Part shown: positions 1 through 7,889 of the stretch, piece after piece
Position numbering within the stretch: position 1 is the stretch's first letter
How the letters are laid out: each line of letters begins with the position of its first letter
Origin: Treponema sp.
Lineage (GTDB): Bacteria > Spirochaetota > Spirochaetia > Treponematales > Breznakiellaceae
Assembly (NCBI GenBank): GCA_031257695.1
Contig: JAIROB010000191.1
Coordinates: 1-9,377 of the forward strand
Direction of reading: 5' to 3'
Length of the DNA stretch: 9,377 bases
Program-made: the position numbers and the translations under genes
The notes under the pieces: generated by a model
The model's input: the letters and a program-made list of their open reading frames with translations, nothing else
What the model was told of the DNA's origin: nothing
Databases searched by the model: none

Positions 1-114
1 CAAGTTAAGAAAACGGAAAACAGGAAAGTCCGCTGATTACGCTGATTTTCACGGATTAAAGAGGCTAAAATCAGCGTTAATCTGTGTAATCTGCGGACAA
101 AAATTCTTAACTTG
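1..114. repeat. Imperfect inverted repeat (palindromic intergenic element)
   Basis: The first 11 bases (1-11, CAAGTTAAGAA) are the exact reverse complement of 104-114. Inside, 28-40 pairs with 86-98 (12 of 13 positions) and 40-49 pairs with 67-76 (10 of 10), leaving a loop at 50-66 and unpaired stretches at 12-27, 77-85 and 99-103. The interior is made of repeated short words such as GCTGATT, GATTAC and TAATCTG. From memory, similar TAATCTGxGTAATCTGCGG words occur as dispersed intergenic repeats in many unrelated bacterial genomes; I cannot verify that here. It lies just beyond the 3' end of the phosphatase gene, so its transcript would form a long hairpin that could help end or stabilise the operon mRNA, but no U-tract is visible. 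A small non-autonomous mobile element is the alternative. The element may extend left of the window. Confidence 0.75.
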
Positions 115-139
115 TTGACAGTGAGGCTTCCCCCCTTGC

Positions 140-163
140 TTACTTGCGGTGTATGCCTATGAT
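140..163 (-). other. Out-of-frame remnant of the phosphatase C-terminus
   Basis: The annotated protein stops at TAG (157-159) one residue after the DDLT motif, where SpoIIE/PP2C domains normally continue into a last hydrophobic strand. Shifting the frame back one base at the ACA codon (163-165) gives DDLT followed by I-I-G-I-H-R-K and a TAA at 140-142, which is what the family's ending usually looks like. The simplest explanation is loss of one G on the plus strand near 164 (an ancestral ACC-ATC read now as ACA-TCA). It may be a real mutation or a sequencing error. Confidence 0.65.
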
Positions 164-3100
164 GTCAGATCGTCGTACTGCTCGTCCTCCTTAACATGGG
201 TATAGTACATATACGCTTCGCTGCCGGGGGCCTCCCTGGTCTGCGAACAGTACGCCCGGTATTGGCGGAAGTGCTCCCGCAGGAAACGGTCTATCTTTTT
301 GTCCACCAAAACCCGGGAGTCCTCGCCGGCGTTGGGTTCCCGGTAGAGGCGGAACATCTTTTCCACCGACACCATGGCCATGATGGTTTCCTCCACCGTG
401 CCCGCGCAGGAACGAAAGTCGAACTGCAGCGCGATTTCCCCTTCGGGGTTGTGGTATTTGTAGAGGGTGTAGACCTGCTTGTTCATCACCGCGTTGACGA
501 TGGTCTCCACACGATCCGCTCCCATTTCCTCATCCCCCTGGCCTACGGTGTGGTTGGCATGGGGCGCGCCCGTGGAAGCGATTCCTTCGCTCTCCGGCTC
601 CCCCGCGCAGAGAATCTCCTGAAAGCGGGAGTCCCGGAATTTCCGTTTTGCCTCTTCGATGCCGTCGGTGTAGAGCAGGAGCATATCCCCGCGGTCAAGG
701 GCCACGGTCTGTACCCGGTAGCCGCCCCTGGACTCCACCAGGAAATTGGGCAGCGCCCCGGCCGCGGGGGTCTGGGGCAGGGTTATGGTTTTCATTGCGT
801 TTTCCGAAGCGTCATAGAGGTGGACGATATTGTCGCCGGCGTTGCAGAAACGGATGATCCCCGTTTCGGAATCGAAAAGCGCCAGGGTAAACGCGGCAAA
901 ACGGCCCTTAAAACCCAGGGTTTCGATAAAGTCGTTGATCTGGTACACCGCGTCCTCAATATGCATTCCCTTTTCCGTGGGCTGCCAGGCCTTGAAATAA
1001 TTGAGGAACATGGTGGCCACCTGGATCATGATCAGCGCCGCGGGTATGCCCTTGCCGGCCACGTCGCACTTGATGACGGCAAAGTAACGGCCGTCCAGAT
1101 TCTGATAATCGAAGTAGTCCCCGGACACGCCCTTGGCGCCTTCGTAGTAACCGAAGAACTGCGCGTTTTTGGCGTCCGTAAAACCCGAGGTGAGTTTATT
1201 GCCCTCCCGGTCTATTTCCAGGGGGATGAATTTTTTCTGCACCTCCTTGCCTATGGTAAGATCCTCCGAAGCCTTGGCGGCCAGGACCAGGCCGTGGGTC
1301 ATGTCGTTGATGGTGTTTCCCAATACGGCAAGCTCGTCCCGGGTTTCCAGCTTGATCTCCACGCCCTCAAGTTTTGCCTTGTTGTCGGTGTCCCGGATGC
1401 GCTCGACATGGGACACGAGGCGCTTGATGGGCATGATGATCAGCGCGGAAAGCGCCAGCGCCCCCACAACGCCGATGATGATCGCGGTGAGCGCTACTAT
1501 CATCAAAATCTGCAGCAGCGAACGCTGCCGTTCGGAAATTTGTTCAATAATGGAATCGATGGACACCTCGAGGCGTATGAGGCCCCGGAAGTAGATATCC
1601 TCCGAACCCTGGCGGAACATAACCGGTTTGTAAAAAATAAAGGAAGCGCCGGCGCTGGTGTCCACCCTCTGGGTGGGGAAGCGGGGCTCGGATCGGATCT
1701 CCCTGGCAATGCCGGTGAGCCGGTCGGTCAGCCGGATCTCCAGGCCCCGGGTCGTTTCCTGGATGTTTTCAAACTTCCGGAGGCTTTCCGGGTCGTTGTA
1801 GAGGCCCAGGGCAAGGCCCTCCTGGGTAAGGCTGGCGATGCTGGCGTTCAGATCCCCCACTTCAGCGCGGGCCCGCGCGTTGAGCTCCTCCGCCAGTTTT
1901 TCTATCCGCGGGCTCAGCGCGTCCCTGAGGCGGGAAACTCCGGGCTCAAAGTCGGCGGTGTCGATTTTGGACAAAACATCGGGATCGTTGGTTGCCCAGA
2001 GGTGATCCGCGGAGGTGGTTCCGGCGGAACCGTAGCCGGTGATGCTCACGTACCGGGCTTCGGGTATGGCGGCCATCTGGGCGGGGAGGAAGCCCATTTC
2101 CAGCACGTTTCTGGAGGGGAAATACGCGCGGGCGCTGGAGGCGAGGCCGTCCATCAGCACCGCGGAGCGGTCCCGGAGGCTCTGGAGCAGGGTCTCTTCC
2201 TGGGTTCTGGTCATAAGGAGGTACAGGGGAACGGACACCATTACTACCACCAGAAGCACCAGCGCTATGGTAAAGGAAGCCAGTTTAAGGCGCAGTCCGA
2301 TTCTGCGTCTCCTGATGACGTTTAAGCGTTTTTTCTTTTCCAAGGGCATAAGATCTCCTGTAATAAGGGCGGCCGTTTCAAGTTGAATCGCCGCGTTATC
2401 CGCCAGAACGGACGCTATTCCCCACAGGGAGGCCGCTATTCCGATTCCGCACAGTAATACTACTCCTATGGTGATTAAAACAACGATATTGAGCCGGTAG
2501 CGCCGTTCCGGCGCCGCCCTCCATACCGGCTCCCAGGGCCTGGAAAAATCGCCGAATTTTACGGTTCCCAGGTTGTCCACCGAAATCACGGGGGCGCTTA
2601 TGGCTATTCCCCGCAGGGGGTGTTCCAGCCCTATCCGGTACAGCCCTTCCTCAATATCGTTGATCCTGAGGCCGTCGATTTCCCGGTCCGAGATCACCCG
2701 GTAATCGCCCTGCTCCAGGAAATACTCTTTTTCATAGGGAGGCTGGGTTTCCTTCTCAAAGAAAATCCTGCTGACCGCGCCGTCTTCAAGAAAGCCCCGG
2801 CCTATGACGCGGATCCCAAGGGTCCCCTGCTCATCCTGGGAGGCGTCCACCAGGGTAATAAAGGTGTGGGGAACATACTTGTTCATTCTGAGGTAGGAAG
2901 AAGAAGCGGGGCCTATGTTGCCCACCTCGTCGATGGCGAAAACGGAAAAGCGCCACACCCCGTTGTCCGCGTTTGAAAAGGAAGCGGCGTTTTCCCGCCC
3001 CATGATCCGCGGAAGCGGCGCCGGGCCGCCCCTCCCCCCGAACCGTTCTTCCGCCGAGGCGAGAAACGCGTCCTCCTCCATGGACGCGTATTCCCCCAGG

Positions 3101-4755
3101 GGCGCCAGGTACTCCAGGCTCCAGGTGTAACCCGAAATATCCGAAGCCGGAGGGGGGTTCCAGCGTACGGAGAAGGTGTTGGAGAGGAGGAAGCCCCCCT
3201 CGTCCAGGGGCGGCGGGATAATAGCCGCCGAGGGCGGCGCCGTGGTGTCCCGGATGTATTCGATCGCCGACGGGGCGGACCAGTTCCCGGCAAAATCCTG
3301 GGCCATGACGGAAAAATACCAGCTCCCGTCCTCAGCGGCAATTTCCTCACGGCTGATAGTGTCCGCATAGGCCATGATCTGCCTGGGGGGAACCGCGTCG
3401 GGGGATCTATCCCAGCGGTAGGAAAAGCCCAGTATCCCCGAAGGATCCGCGGGAGTCTCCCAGGAAACGCGGACCCGGTCGGCGCTGCTGCGCCGGGAGG
3501 GGATAAAATTTTCCGCCGCAAGCCGGGGCGAGGCCGCCGTGGTGTCCGGAACCAGGGAGCAGATGCGGTTTGTATTTCGGACCCGGCTCTGCCAGAAAAC
3601 CAGAAGATTCCTGCCGTCCACCACGGGCCGGACAAAAAAAGCCTCCCCGGTATTGCCGGAAAGATCGTAGTTTTCCCAATTGAGCCCCCAGCGCTGCGCC
3701 AGAAACACCCGGTTCCCCCCCCGCCTGCTGTCAAACCACAGCACCGTCGTTTCGCCCCGGAAAAAGAACGCCACAGGGTTATTGCAATAGGCGTTTTCAT
3801 TGTTTATCCGGTCGACTATGACGGCCTCCCCTTCCCTGTTCAGGAAGGCGCCGTAGATCTGCGGGTTGTTGGAGCCGTAACGCCGCTCCCATACCAGGAA
3901 AAGCCGGTCGTCCTGAACCGAAAGGTGGGGGCGCTGGTTGTCAAAACGGTCGACAGCCGCGTCGGGGGTCACGGGGTCCTGGAAGCCGGTGATCCGGCGG
4001 GCGGCGGTCCAGGTTTCGCCGCCGTCGAAGCTGGTTTTCAGGTAGAGCTGAAACGTGGGGGCCCCGTCGGCGCCGCCGCCCACAAAGGATTGGAAGACAA
4101 CGTAATCGATCCCCCCCAAATCCGCGTGGGCGGGGAGAAAGTTCAACTGCAGGGATCGTTCCGGCACAAAGGGCTCAAAGGCCGTCCAGGACAAACCGTC
4201 CCCGGAAGAGGCGTAGTAAATGGAAAGGGTCCGCTCGTTGCCGCTGGTCGCAAAGAGCAGGTACCCGCCCCCTTCCCTGGCGTAGATCCGGGGGGCCACG
4301 GCGCCTCCCGCTCCGCTCCTCAGCCGGACCTGGTCAAAGGTTTCTCCCCTGTCGCCGGAGACCAGGATCTCCGTGTCCTGAACGGTCGCGGCCACGGCAA
4401 TGAAGATCCTGTCCCGCGCGTCCACCGCGGCGCTGAGCAGCGCGGGCTCGGCGCCGGAATAGGCATAGGGCCCCCCCGCTCCGCGGTGGACGCGCCAGTC
4501 CTCGCCGCCGCGTCTCACCGCCACGGAAACGGTAATGTGCCCGCCGCCGCCCTCCGGGGCGCCGCCGCCCGCGTTTTCCTGCCAGGCCAGAACAGCGATG
4601 CTGCTGTTAAAGGCCGTGACAGGAAAACTGCCCTCCAGGGCTTCTCCGCCGGGGCTGAAAAAATCCGGCTTTTCCCAATAAAAATTGGAAAGAGAGAGCG
4701 CCCGCGCCGCGCAGCACAGAAGAAAAAACAGTAGCGCTGCGTTCTTTTTTATCAT
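157..4755 (-). CDS. Membrane receptor-type SpoIIE/PP2C serine phosphatase with sialidase-like propeller, Fn3-like and HAMP domains
   Basis: This 1532-residue protein is probably an inner-membrane sensor whose cytoplasmic end removes phosphate from a Ser/Thr-phosphorylated partner; in the SpoIIE/RsbU family the substrate is usually an anti-anti-sigma STAS protein. Order of parts: signal peptide (1-19, ending ARA); a beta-propeller-like region (about 25-405) with Asp-box motifs at 133-140 (SGDRGETF) and 242-249 (SFDGGETW) and a weaker one near 184-190; two Fn3-like domains (about 408-505 and 506-625); an IPT/TIG-like domain (about 628-727); TM1 (754-783); a basic cytoplasmic loop (KKKR, RRRR); TM2 (823-848); a periplasmic sensor region (849-1081); TM3 (1082-1109); HAMP (about 1100-1160); SpoIIE/PP2C (about 1190-1530). 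Phosphatase motifs are SGDYFD (1211-1216), DVAGKG (1231-1236), NAGD (1305-1308), YTDG (1362-1365) and DDLT (1528-1531), so the metal-binding aspartates are kept. About 164 residues separate YTDG and DDLT, longer than usual. The end is probably frameshifted. The start overlaps the upstream stop; GGAG lies 15 nt upstream, too far for a good Shine-Dalgarno site, so coupled translation is likely. Substrate and ligand are unknown. Confidence 0.93.
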   Translation of the reverse strand: MIKKNAALLFFLLCCAARALSLSNFYWEKPDFFSPGGEALEGSFPVTAFNSSIAVLAWQENAGGGAPEGGGGHITVSVAVRRGGEDWRVHRGAGGPYAYSGAEPALLSAAVDARDRIFIAVAATVQDTEILVSGDRGETFDQVRLRSGAGGAVAPRIYAREGGGYLLFATSGNERTLSIYYASSGDGLSWTAFEPFVPERSLQLNFLPAHADLGGIDYVVFQSFVGGGADGAPTFQLYLKTSFDGGETWTAARRITGFQDPVTPDAAVDRFDNQRPHLSVQDDRLFLVWERRYGSNNPQIYGAFLNREGEAVIVDRINNENAYCNNPVAFFFRGETTVLWFDSRRGGNRVFLAQRWGLNWENYDLSGNTGEAFFVRPVVDGRNLLVFWQSRVRNTNRICSLVPDTTAASPRLAAENFIPSRRSSADRVRVSWETPADPSGILGFSYRWDRSPDAVPPRQIMAYADTISREEIAAEDGSWYFSVMAQDFAGNWSAPSAIEYIRDTTAPPSAAIIPPPLDEGGFLLSNTFSVRWNPPPASDISGYTWSLEYLAPLGEYASMEEDAFLASAEERFGGRGGPAPLPRIMGRENAASFSNADNGVWRFSVFAIDEVGNIGPASSSYLRMNKYVPHTFITLVDASQDEQGTLGIRVIGRGFLEDGAVSRIFFEKETQPPYEKEYFLEQGDYRVISDREIDGLRINDIEEGLYRIGLEHPLRGIAISAPVISVDNLGTVKFGDFSRPWEPVWRAAPERRYRLNIVVLITIGVVLLCGIGIAASLWGIASVLADNAAIQLETAALITGDLMPLEKKKRLNVIRRRRIGLRLKLASFTIALVLLVVVMVSVPLYLLMTRTQEETLLQSLRDRSAVLMDGLASSARAYFPSRNVLEMGFLPAQMAAIPEARYVSITGYGSAGTTSADHLWATNDPDVLSKIDTADFEPGVSRLRDALSPRIEKLAEELNARARAEVGDLNASIASLTQEGLALGLYNDPESLRKFENIQETTRGLEIRLTDRLTGIAREIRSEPRFPTQRVDTSAGASFIFYKPVMFRQGSEDIYFRGLIRLEVSIDSIIEQISERQRSLLQILMIVALTAIIIGVVGALALSALIIMPIKRLVSHVERIRDTDNKAKLEGVEIKLETRDELAVLGNTINDMTHGLVLAAKASEDLTIGKEVQKKFIPLEIDREGNKLTSGFTDAKNAQFFGYYEGAKGVSGDYFDYQNLDGRYFAVIKCDVAGKGIPAALIMIQVATMFLNYFKAWQPTEKGMHIEDAVYQINDFIETLGFKGRFAAFTLALFDSETGIIRFCNAGDNIVHLYDASENAMKTITLPQTPAAGALPNFLVESRGGYRVQTVALDRGDMLLLYTDGIEEAKRKFRDSRFQEILCAGEPESEGIASTGAPHANHTVGQGDEEMGADRVETIVNAVMNKQVYTLYKYHNPEGEIALQFDFRSCAGTVEETIMAMVSVEKMFRLYREPNAGEDSRVLVDKKIDRFLREHFRQYRAYCSQTREAPGSEAYMYYTHVKEDEQYDDLTS
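4752..4755 (-). other. ATGA stop/start overlap coupling the two operon genes
   Basis: On the minus strand the bases read ATGA: TGA ends the TPR gene and ATG starts the phosphatase gene. The nearest Shine-Dalgarno-like word for the second gene (GGAG, 4771-4774) is 15 bases away, so ribosomes finishing the first gene probably reinitiate here. This suggests the two proteins are made in linked amounts. Confidence 0.9.
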
Positions 4756-7700
4756 AGTATGGACTCGATTCTCCGCTGCAGATCCAGTATGCGTCTTGAA
4801 TTCCGGTGTTCCGCGTTTTGCAGAAGCTGCCGCACTATGGTCATGGCCACCAGGGTATTGCCCTGTTGCAGCGCCTGGACGGCCCGCTGGTACTCCCGTT
4901 CAGCGGAGCTGTTCAGCACCACCGAACCGCCCCCGCCCATCTCGGTCTGGACCCGGTCCTTGAGCGACATGGCCTGACTGTTGGAGGGGTTTAAGGCCAG
5001 CGCCTGGTTCAACTGCTCCAGGGCCACGGGAAACTGGGAGCGCACGTTCCGGTCTACTATCCCCCGGGCCGCGGCGGTGAGCTCGTTGGACCGGGCCAGG
5101 GAACGGGGGTCGGGCGGCGCGGGACGGTAGCCCATGTCAATTTCCGCCTGGACCACCAGGCCCCGGATACCCGGATAGGCGGGGTTGATCTCCGAGAGGT
5201 TCTGGAGATCCGCGAAACTTTCCACGGAGTTTTGCCTGGCGCCGGCAACCGCTTCGTTGAGCCGGCGCTGGAAGGACGCGTTAAAGGCCGCCGGGTCTAT
5301 AACCTGATCCATCCGCAGATCCAGAAGGCTCGCCTCCTGATTTACCGGAAACATGAGCCGCACCTCCCGGGTTTTCTTCCGGGCTTCGGCAAACCGCTCA
5401 AGGCCCTCCGCCCGCCGGTTTCCGCCGATCAGCCTGATCCCGTCGTCGAAATTCTTCCTGGCGTCGCTCAGGAGCTGGCTCATCTCCTGGTAGAGCGGGG
5501 CCGTGGGGGGGATGACCCTGCCCGCCCGGAGGGACACGGCTCCCCGAACCACTGTAAGCCAGTAGCTTACTTCGGGATCGTCCTCCAGGTTGATGCGCTG
5601 CCAGCGGTTCATGGCGCGGACCAGATATTCTTCCGCGGTCTCAAAGTTGCCCTCAAAATAGGAGTCCCGGGCGGAGTTTACCAGGTTCCGCACCTCCCTT
5701 ACAACGGCTTCGTTTTCCAGCCGGGTTATCTCGGCGCCCAGGTCGATCAGGCTGGTGTCCCTGACGCGCCTGAGGGCGGCGGATTCCTGTATTTCCAGGG
5801 ACGCGTCGTAGCGTTCGCCGGACCGGAGCGCCCGGTCCCGGGCCGTGTCAAAGTTGCCCTGCGCCAGCGCTGACTGGGCTTCCCGGTAGAGCCGGTCCCC
5901 TTCCTGTTCCAGGGCTTCGGCCTGGGCAGCCTGGGTCCGGGCGGTCTGTTCCAGGGCCAGGGTACGGATCCGCAGTTCCTCAATCTCCCCCGCCATGGAG
6001 CGGGCGCCGTTGTACAGCGCCGCTATCCGGGGCTCCCGGAAAAACCGGAGGGATTCTCCCTCGTACCGGGCGATCAGGGCCCGGCCTTCCGCAAGCCCCT
6101 GGGCAGATTCCCGGTCGATCCGCGTAAAGAGTTCAAGCGCTTCCCGGGGGTACCGGGCGGCATACTCCCCTTCGGCATTGGACTGGGAATTCCCGGTAAA
6201 AAAACGATACCCCTCGGCAAACATAGTTTTCCATTCGGCGACGCGCCCCTGCAGATCCCGGTTGGCAACGGTGTATTCCCTGATGGCGGCTGAGTTTTCC
6301 AGGATGAATATATTTGCGTCCATGTTTTCAAACAGGGCCAGGGCGTTTGCCATGGGGACAAAATGCTCGCGCCTTCCGGTGAGTTCGTACCGGCCCTCCA
6401 GGAGGGCGTCGCCGCCGGCGTTGAGCCGATCAAGAACCGCTTCCACCTTGACGGCCAAATCGTGGTACGCGCTCCGGGCCTCCGATTCCCGGGCTATGGC
6501 GGTTTGGGCGTCCATCCTGCCCTGCTGCCATGCTTCCAGGGCGGTGGACTTCATTGATGCCAGACGGTTGTACTGATCCAGCAGGGGGCCGGTTTCCATC
6601 TGGCTTGTGGAGGCCAGGTTCATGGAATAGTACTGTAGGTACTCTTCCGCTTTAAAAACGATAACGGTGTGGTCGAAGTACTCGTAGGTTTGAAAATTCT
6701 GCCCCCCGTAGAAGCGGCGCCAATCGTCAAGGTAGTCCATAGCCAGGGCGCAATACCCGGCGGCCAGTTCGAACTGCCTCCGGGCCTGGGGGAAATTCAG
6801 GCCCTCCTGGGCGGCGCGGGCGTTCCGGTAGGCCGTCTCCGCGGCGTTTTCCAGGTGGTCGTCAAACGGGGCGAGAGCCGAAGTCCAGAGCTTTGCCACG
6901 GAGCCGAGGAGGCCCTCCTGGATATCCGCGTTCCAGCGGCCCCGGACAACACGGGACGCAAAGGCAAGGTAGTTCCGGTCCCCCAGGCCGGGGTCCTCCT
7001 GTCGGAGCAGGGCCAATTGTTCGTCAAAGTAATTTCCCGCCTTGGCCATGGCGTTTTCCAACATGATGAACCGCTCCAGCAGCGGGGAAAGGCGGGCGTA
7101 GTAATCCCGAAGCCGCGTCAGGCCGTCCTCCCCTCCTGTAAAAGCAACCTGGTTTATGCCGGCGGCGGCGTTCCTGAAAGGGGCAAACAGAACGGCAAAA
7201 TCCTCTATGCTCGACGCAAGGGTACGCAGATAAAGGCGGACCCAGGCTTCGACGGACTCCTCATGATCCGCGGAAAAGAATTCGTCCCGGTACAGCTCCA
7301 GGCCGCCGGCATAGCGCCTCATGGCGGCCACATAATCGCCCTGGTCGAGCAGCCCCCGCGCCTCGACCATGATCTGCGCCAGGAGGCGCCGGTTATGGCC
7401 GAAAACCGCCAGCTCCCTGACATGGGCGATAAACTGCAGCGCCATGCCCTTGGCGGGCTCAATCGCTTCAAGCCGGCCGGTGAGGTCCAGTATCTTTTCC
7501 GAGTTGTCCGGGTCCGTGGTTAATACGTCCAGGAGCTCGCTGGTCAGGGTATTGTAGCTGTCCCGGAGCAGAATGATCTTCCGCAAACGTTTTTGGGCAT
7601 GGGAAAATTTTTCGGGGTTTTCCTCGGTGTAGGCGGTGAGTATCCTGATGGCTTCGTCGTATTGCCGGTCCGCGATCAATTTGTCCGCCAGGGCAAGGCC

Positions 7701-7799
7701 GCCGTCCCGGGCCCCCCCCGCGCTGAGGGGAGACACCGCCGCGACAAGACCCAGGCACAGGGGGAGGATCCATCCGTGAGTTTGACCGGCCGCTTTCAT
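4752..7799 (-). CDS. Large exported helical TPR-repeat protein
   Basis: The 1015-residue product begins with a basic, then hydrophobic signal peptide (about 1-27, probable cleavage after LSA), and no later segment looks like a membrane span, so it should be periplasmic or envelope-associated. The rest reads as nearly continuous amphipathic helix. TPR-like helix pairs can be picked out near 35-65, 325-350, 635-665, 703-733, 775-810, 905-938 and 966-998; the last two fit best (VALEQLNQALALNPSN and AVQALQQGNTLVAMTIVRQLL). A coiled-coil-like, Q/E/A-rich stretch lies near 605-645. No catalytic motif is visible. TPR solenoids are protein-binding scaffolds, so an adaptor role between envelope proteins and the phosphatase encoded next is reasonable but inferred. 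The start is supported by AGGTG (7807-7811) seven bases upstream of ATG. The TGA stop shares four bases with the phosphatase ATG, so this is the first gene of a two-gene operon. I do not recognise a named family for the whole protein. Confidence 0.92.
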   Translation of the reverse strand: MKAAGQTHGWILPLCLGLVAAVSPLSAGGARDGGLALADKLIADRQYDEAIRILTAYTEENPEKFSHAQKRLRKIILLRDSYNTLTSELLDVLTTDPDNSEKILDLTGRLEAIEPAKGMALQFIAHVRELAVFGHNRRLLAQIMVEARGLLDQGDYVAAMRRYAGGLELYRDEFFSADHEESVEAWVRLYLRTLASSIEDFAVLFAPFRNAAAGINQVAFTGGEDGLTRLRDYYARLSPLLERFIMLENAMAKAGNYFDEQLALLRQEDPGLGDRNYLAFASRVVRGRWNADIQEGLLGSVAKLWTSALAPFDDHLENAAETAYRNARAAQEGLNFPQARRQFELAAGYCALAMDYLDDWRRFYGGQNFQTYEYFDHTVIVFKAEEYLQYYSMNLASTSQMETGPLLDQYNRLASMKSTALEAWQQGRMDAQTAIARESEARSAYHDLAVKVEAVLDRLNAGGDALLEGRYELTGRREHFVPMANALALFENMDANIFILENSAAIREYTVANRDLQGRVAEWKTMFAEGYRFFTGNSQSNAEGEYAARYPREALELFTRIDRESAQGLAEGRALIARYEGESLRFFREPRIAALYNGARSMAGEIEELRIRTLALEQTARTQAAQAEALEQEGDRLYREAQSALAQGNFDTARDRALRSGERYDASLEIQESAALRRVRDTSLIDLGAEITRLENEAVVREVRNLVNSARDSYFEGNFETAEEYLVRAMNRWQRINLEDDPEVSYWLTVVRGAVSLRAGRVIPPTAPLYQEMSQLLSDARKNFDDGIRLIGGNRRAEGLERFAEARKKTREVRLMFPVNQEASLLDLRMDQVIDPAAFNASFQRRLNEAVAGARQNSVESFADLQNLSEINPAYPGIRGLVVQAEIDMGYRPAPPDPRSLARSNELTAAARGIVDRNVRSQFPVALEQLNQALALNPSNSQAMSLKDRVQTEMGGGGSVVLNSSAEREYQRAVQALQQGNTLVAMTIVRQLLQNAEHRNSRRILDLQRRIESIL

Positions 7800-7889
7800 T
7801 AAAGGACACCTATCGGCATATCGGGTTTCATTCCCATGGTACCATAGAATAAAATGTTTGTCCGCTATATAGTATCATAATAGGCTTCC
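7800..7889. promoter_or_regulatory. Divergent intergenic region with palindrome and AT-rich candidate promoter
   Basis: These 90 bases separate the start codons of the leftward TPR-phosphatase operon and the rightward FadL-like gene and must hold both promoters unless transcription enters from outside. Visible elements are a perfect 10-bp palindrome ATGGTACCAT (7836-7845), an 8-bp palindrome CTATATAG (7865-7872), and -10-like words for the plus strand (TATCAT 7873-7878, CATAAT 7876-7881) and for the minus strand (TATTCT, complement of 7846-7851). None has a good -35 box at 16-18 bp, so no sigma-70 promoter can be fixed. Ribosome sites: AGGTG for the minus gene (7807-7811) and a weak TAGG (7881-7884) for the plus gene. 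Confidence 0.4.

Noticed and set aside
115..120. TTGACA, a perfect -35 hexamer
   Set aside because: No -10-like sequence lies 16-18 bp downstream, and what follows on the plus strand is the antisense of the phosphatase gene's end.
196..2325. A 709-codon open frame on the plus strand, opposite the phosphatase gene
   Set aside because: It lies wholly antisense to a gene with clear HAMP and PP2C motifs. Its translation is His/Gly/Val-rich with no recognisable domain, and long antisense frames are expected in GC-rich coding DNA.
3925..4734. Plus-strand open frame opposite the propeller region
   Set aside because: It is antisense to the Asp-box-containing region, has low-complexity Gly/Pro/Arg-rich translation and no good ribosome site.
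4699..4755. Possible lipoprotein signal (LLCC) in the phosphatase N-terminus
   Set aside because: The Cys residues sit inside the hydrophobic core without a small residue at -1, whereas ARA at 17-19 is a good signal peptidase I site.
6669..7523. Plus-strand open frame opposite the TPR gene
   Set aside because: It mirrors helical coding sequence on the other strand and shows no family features.
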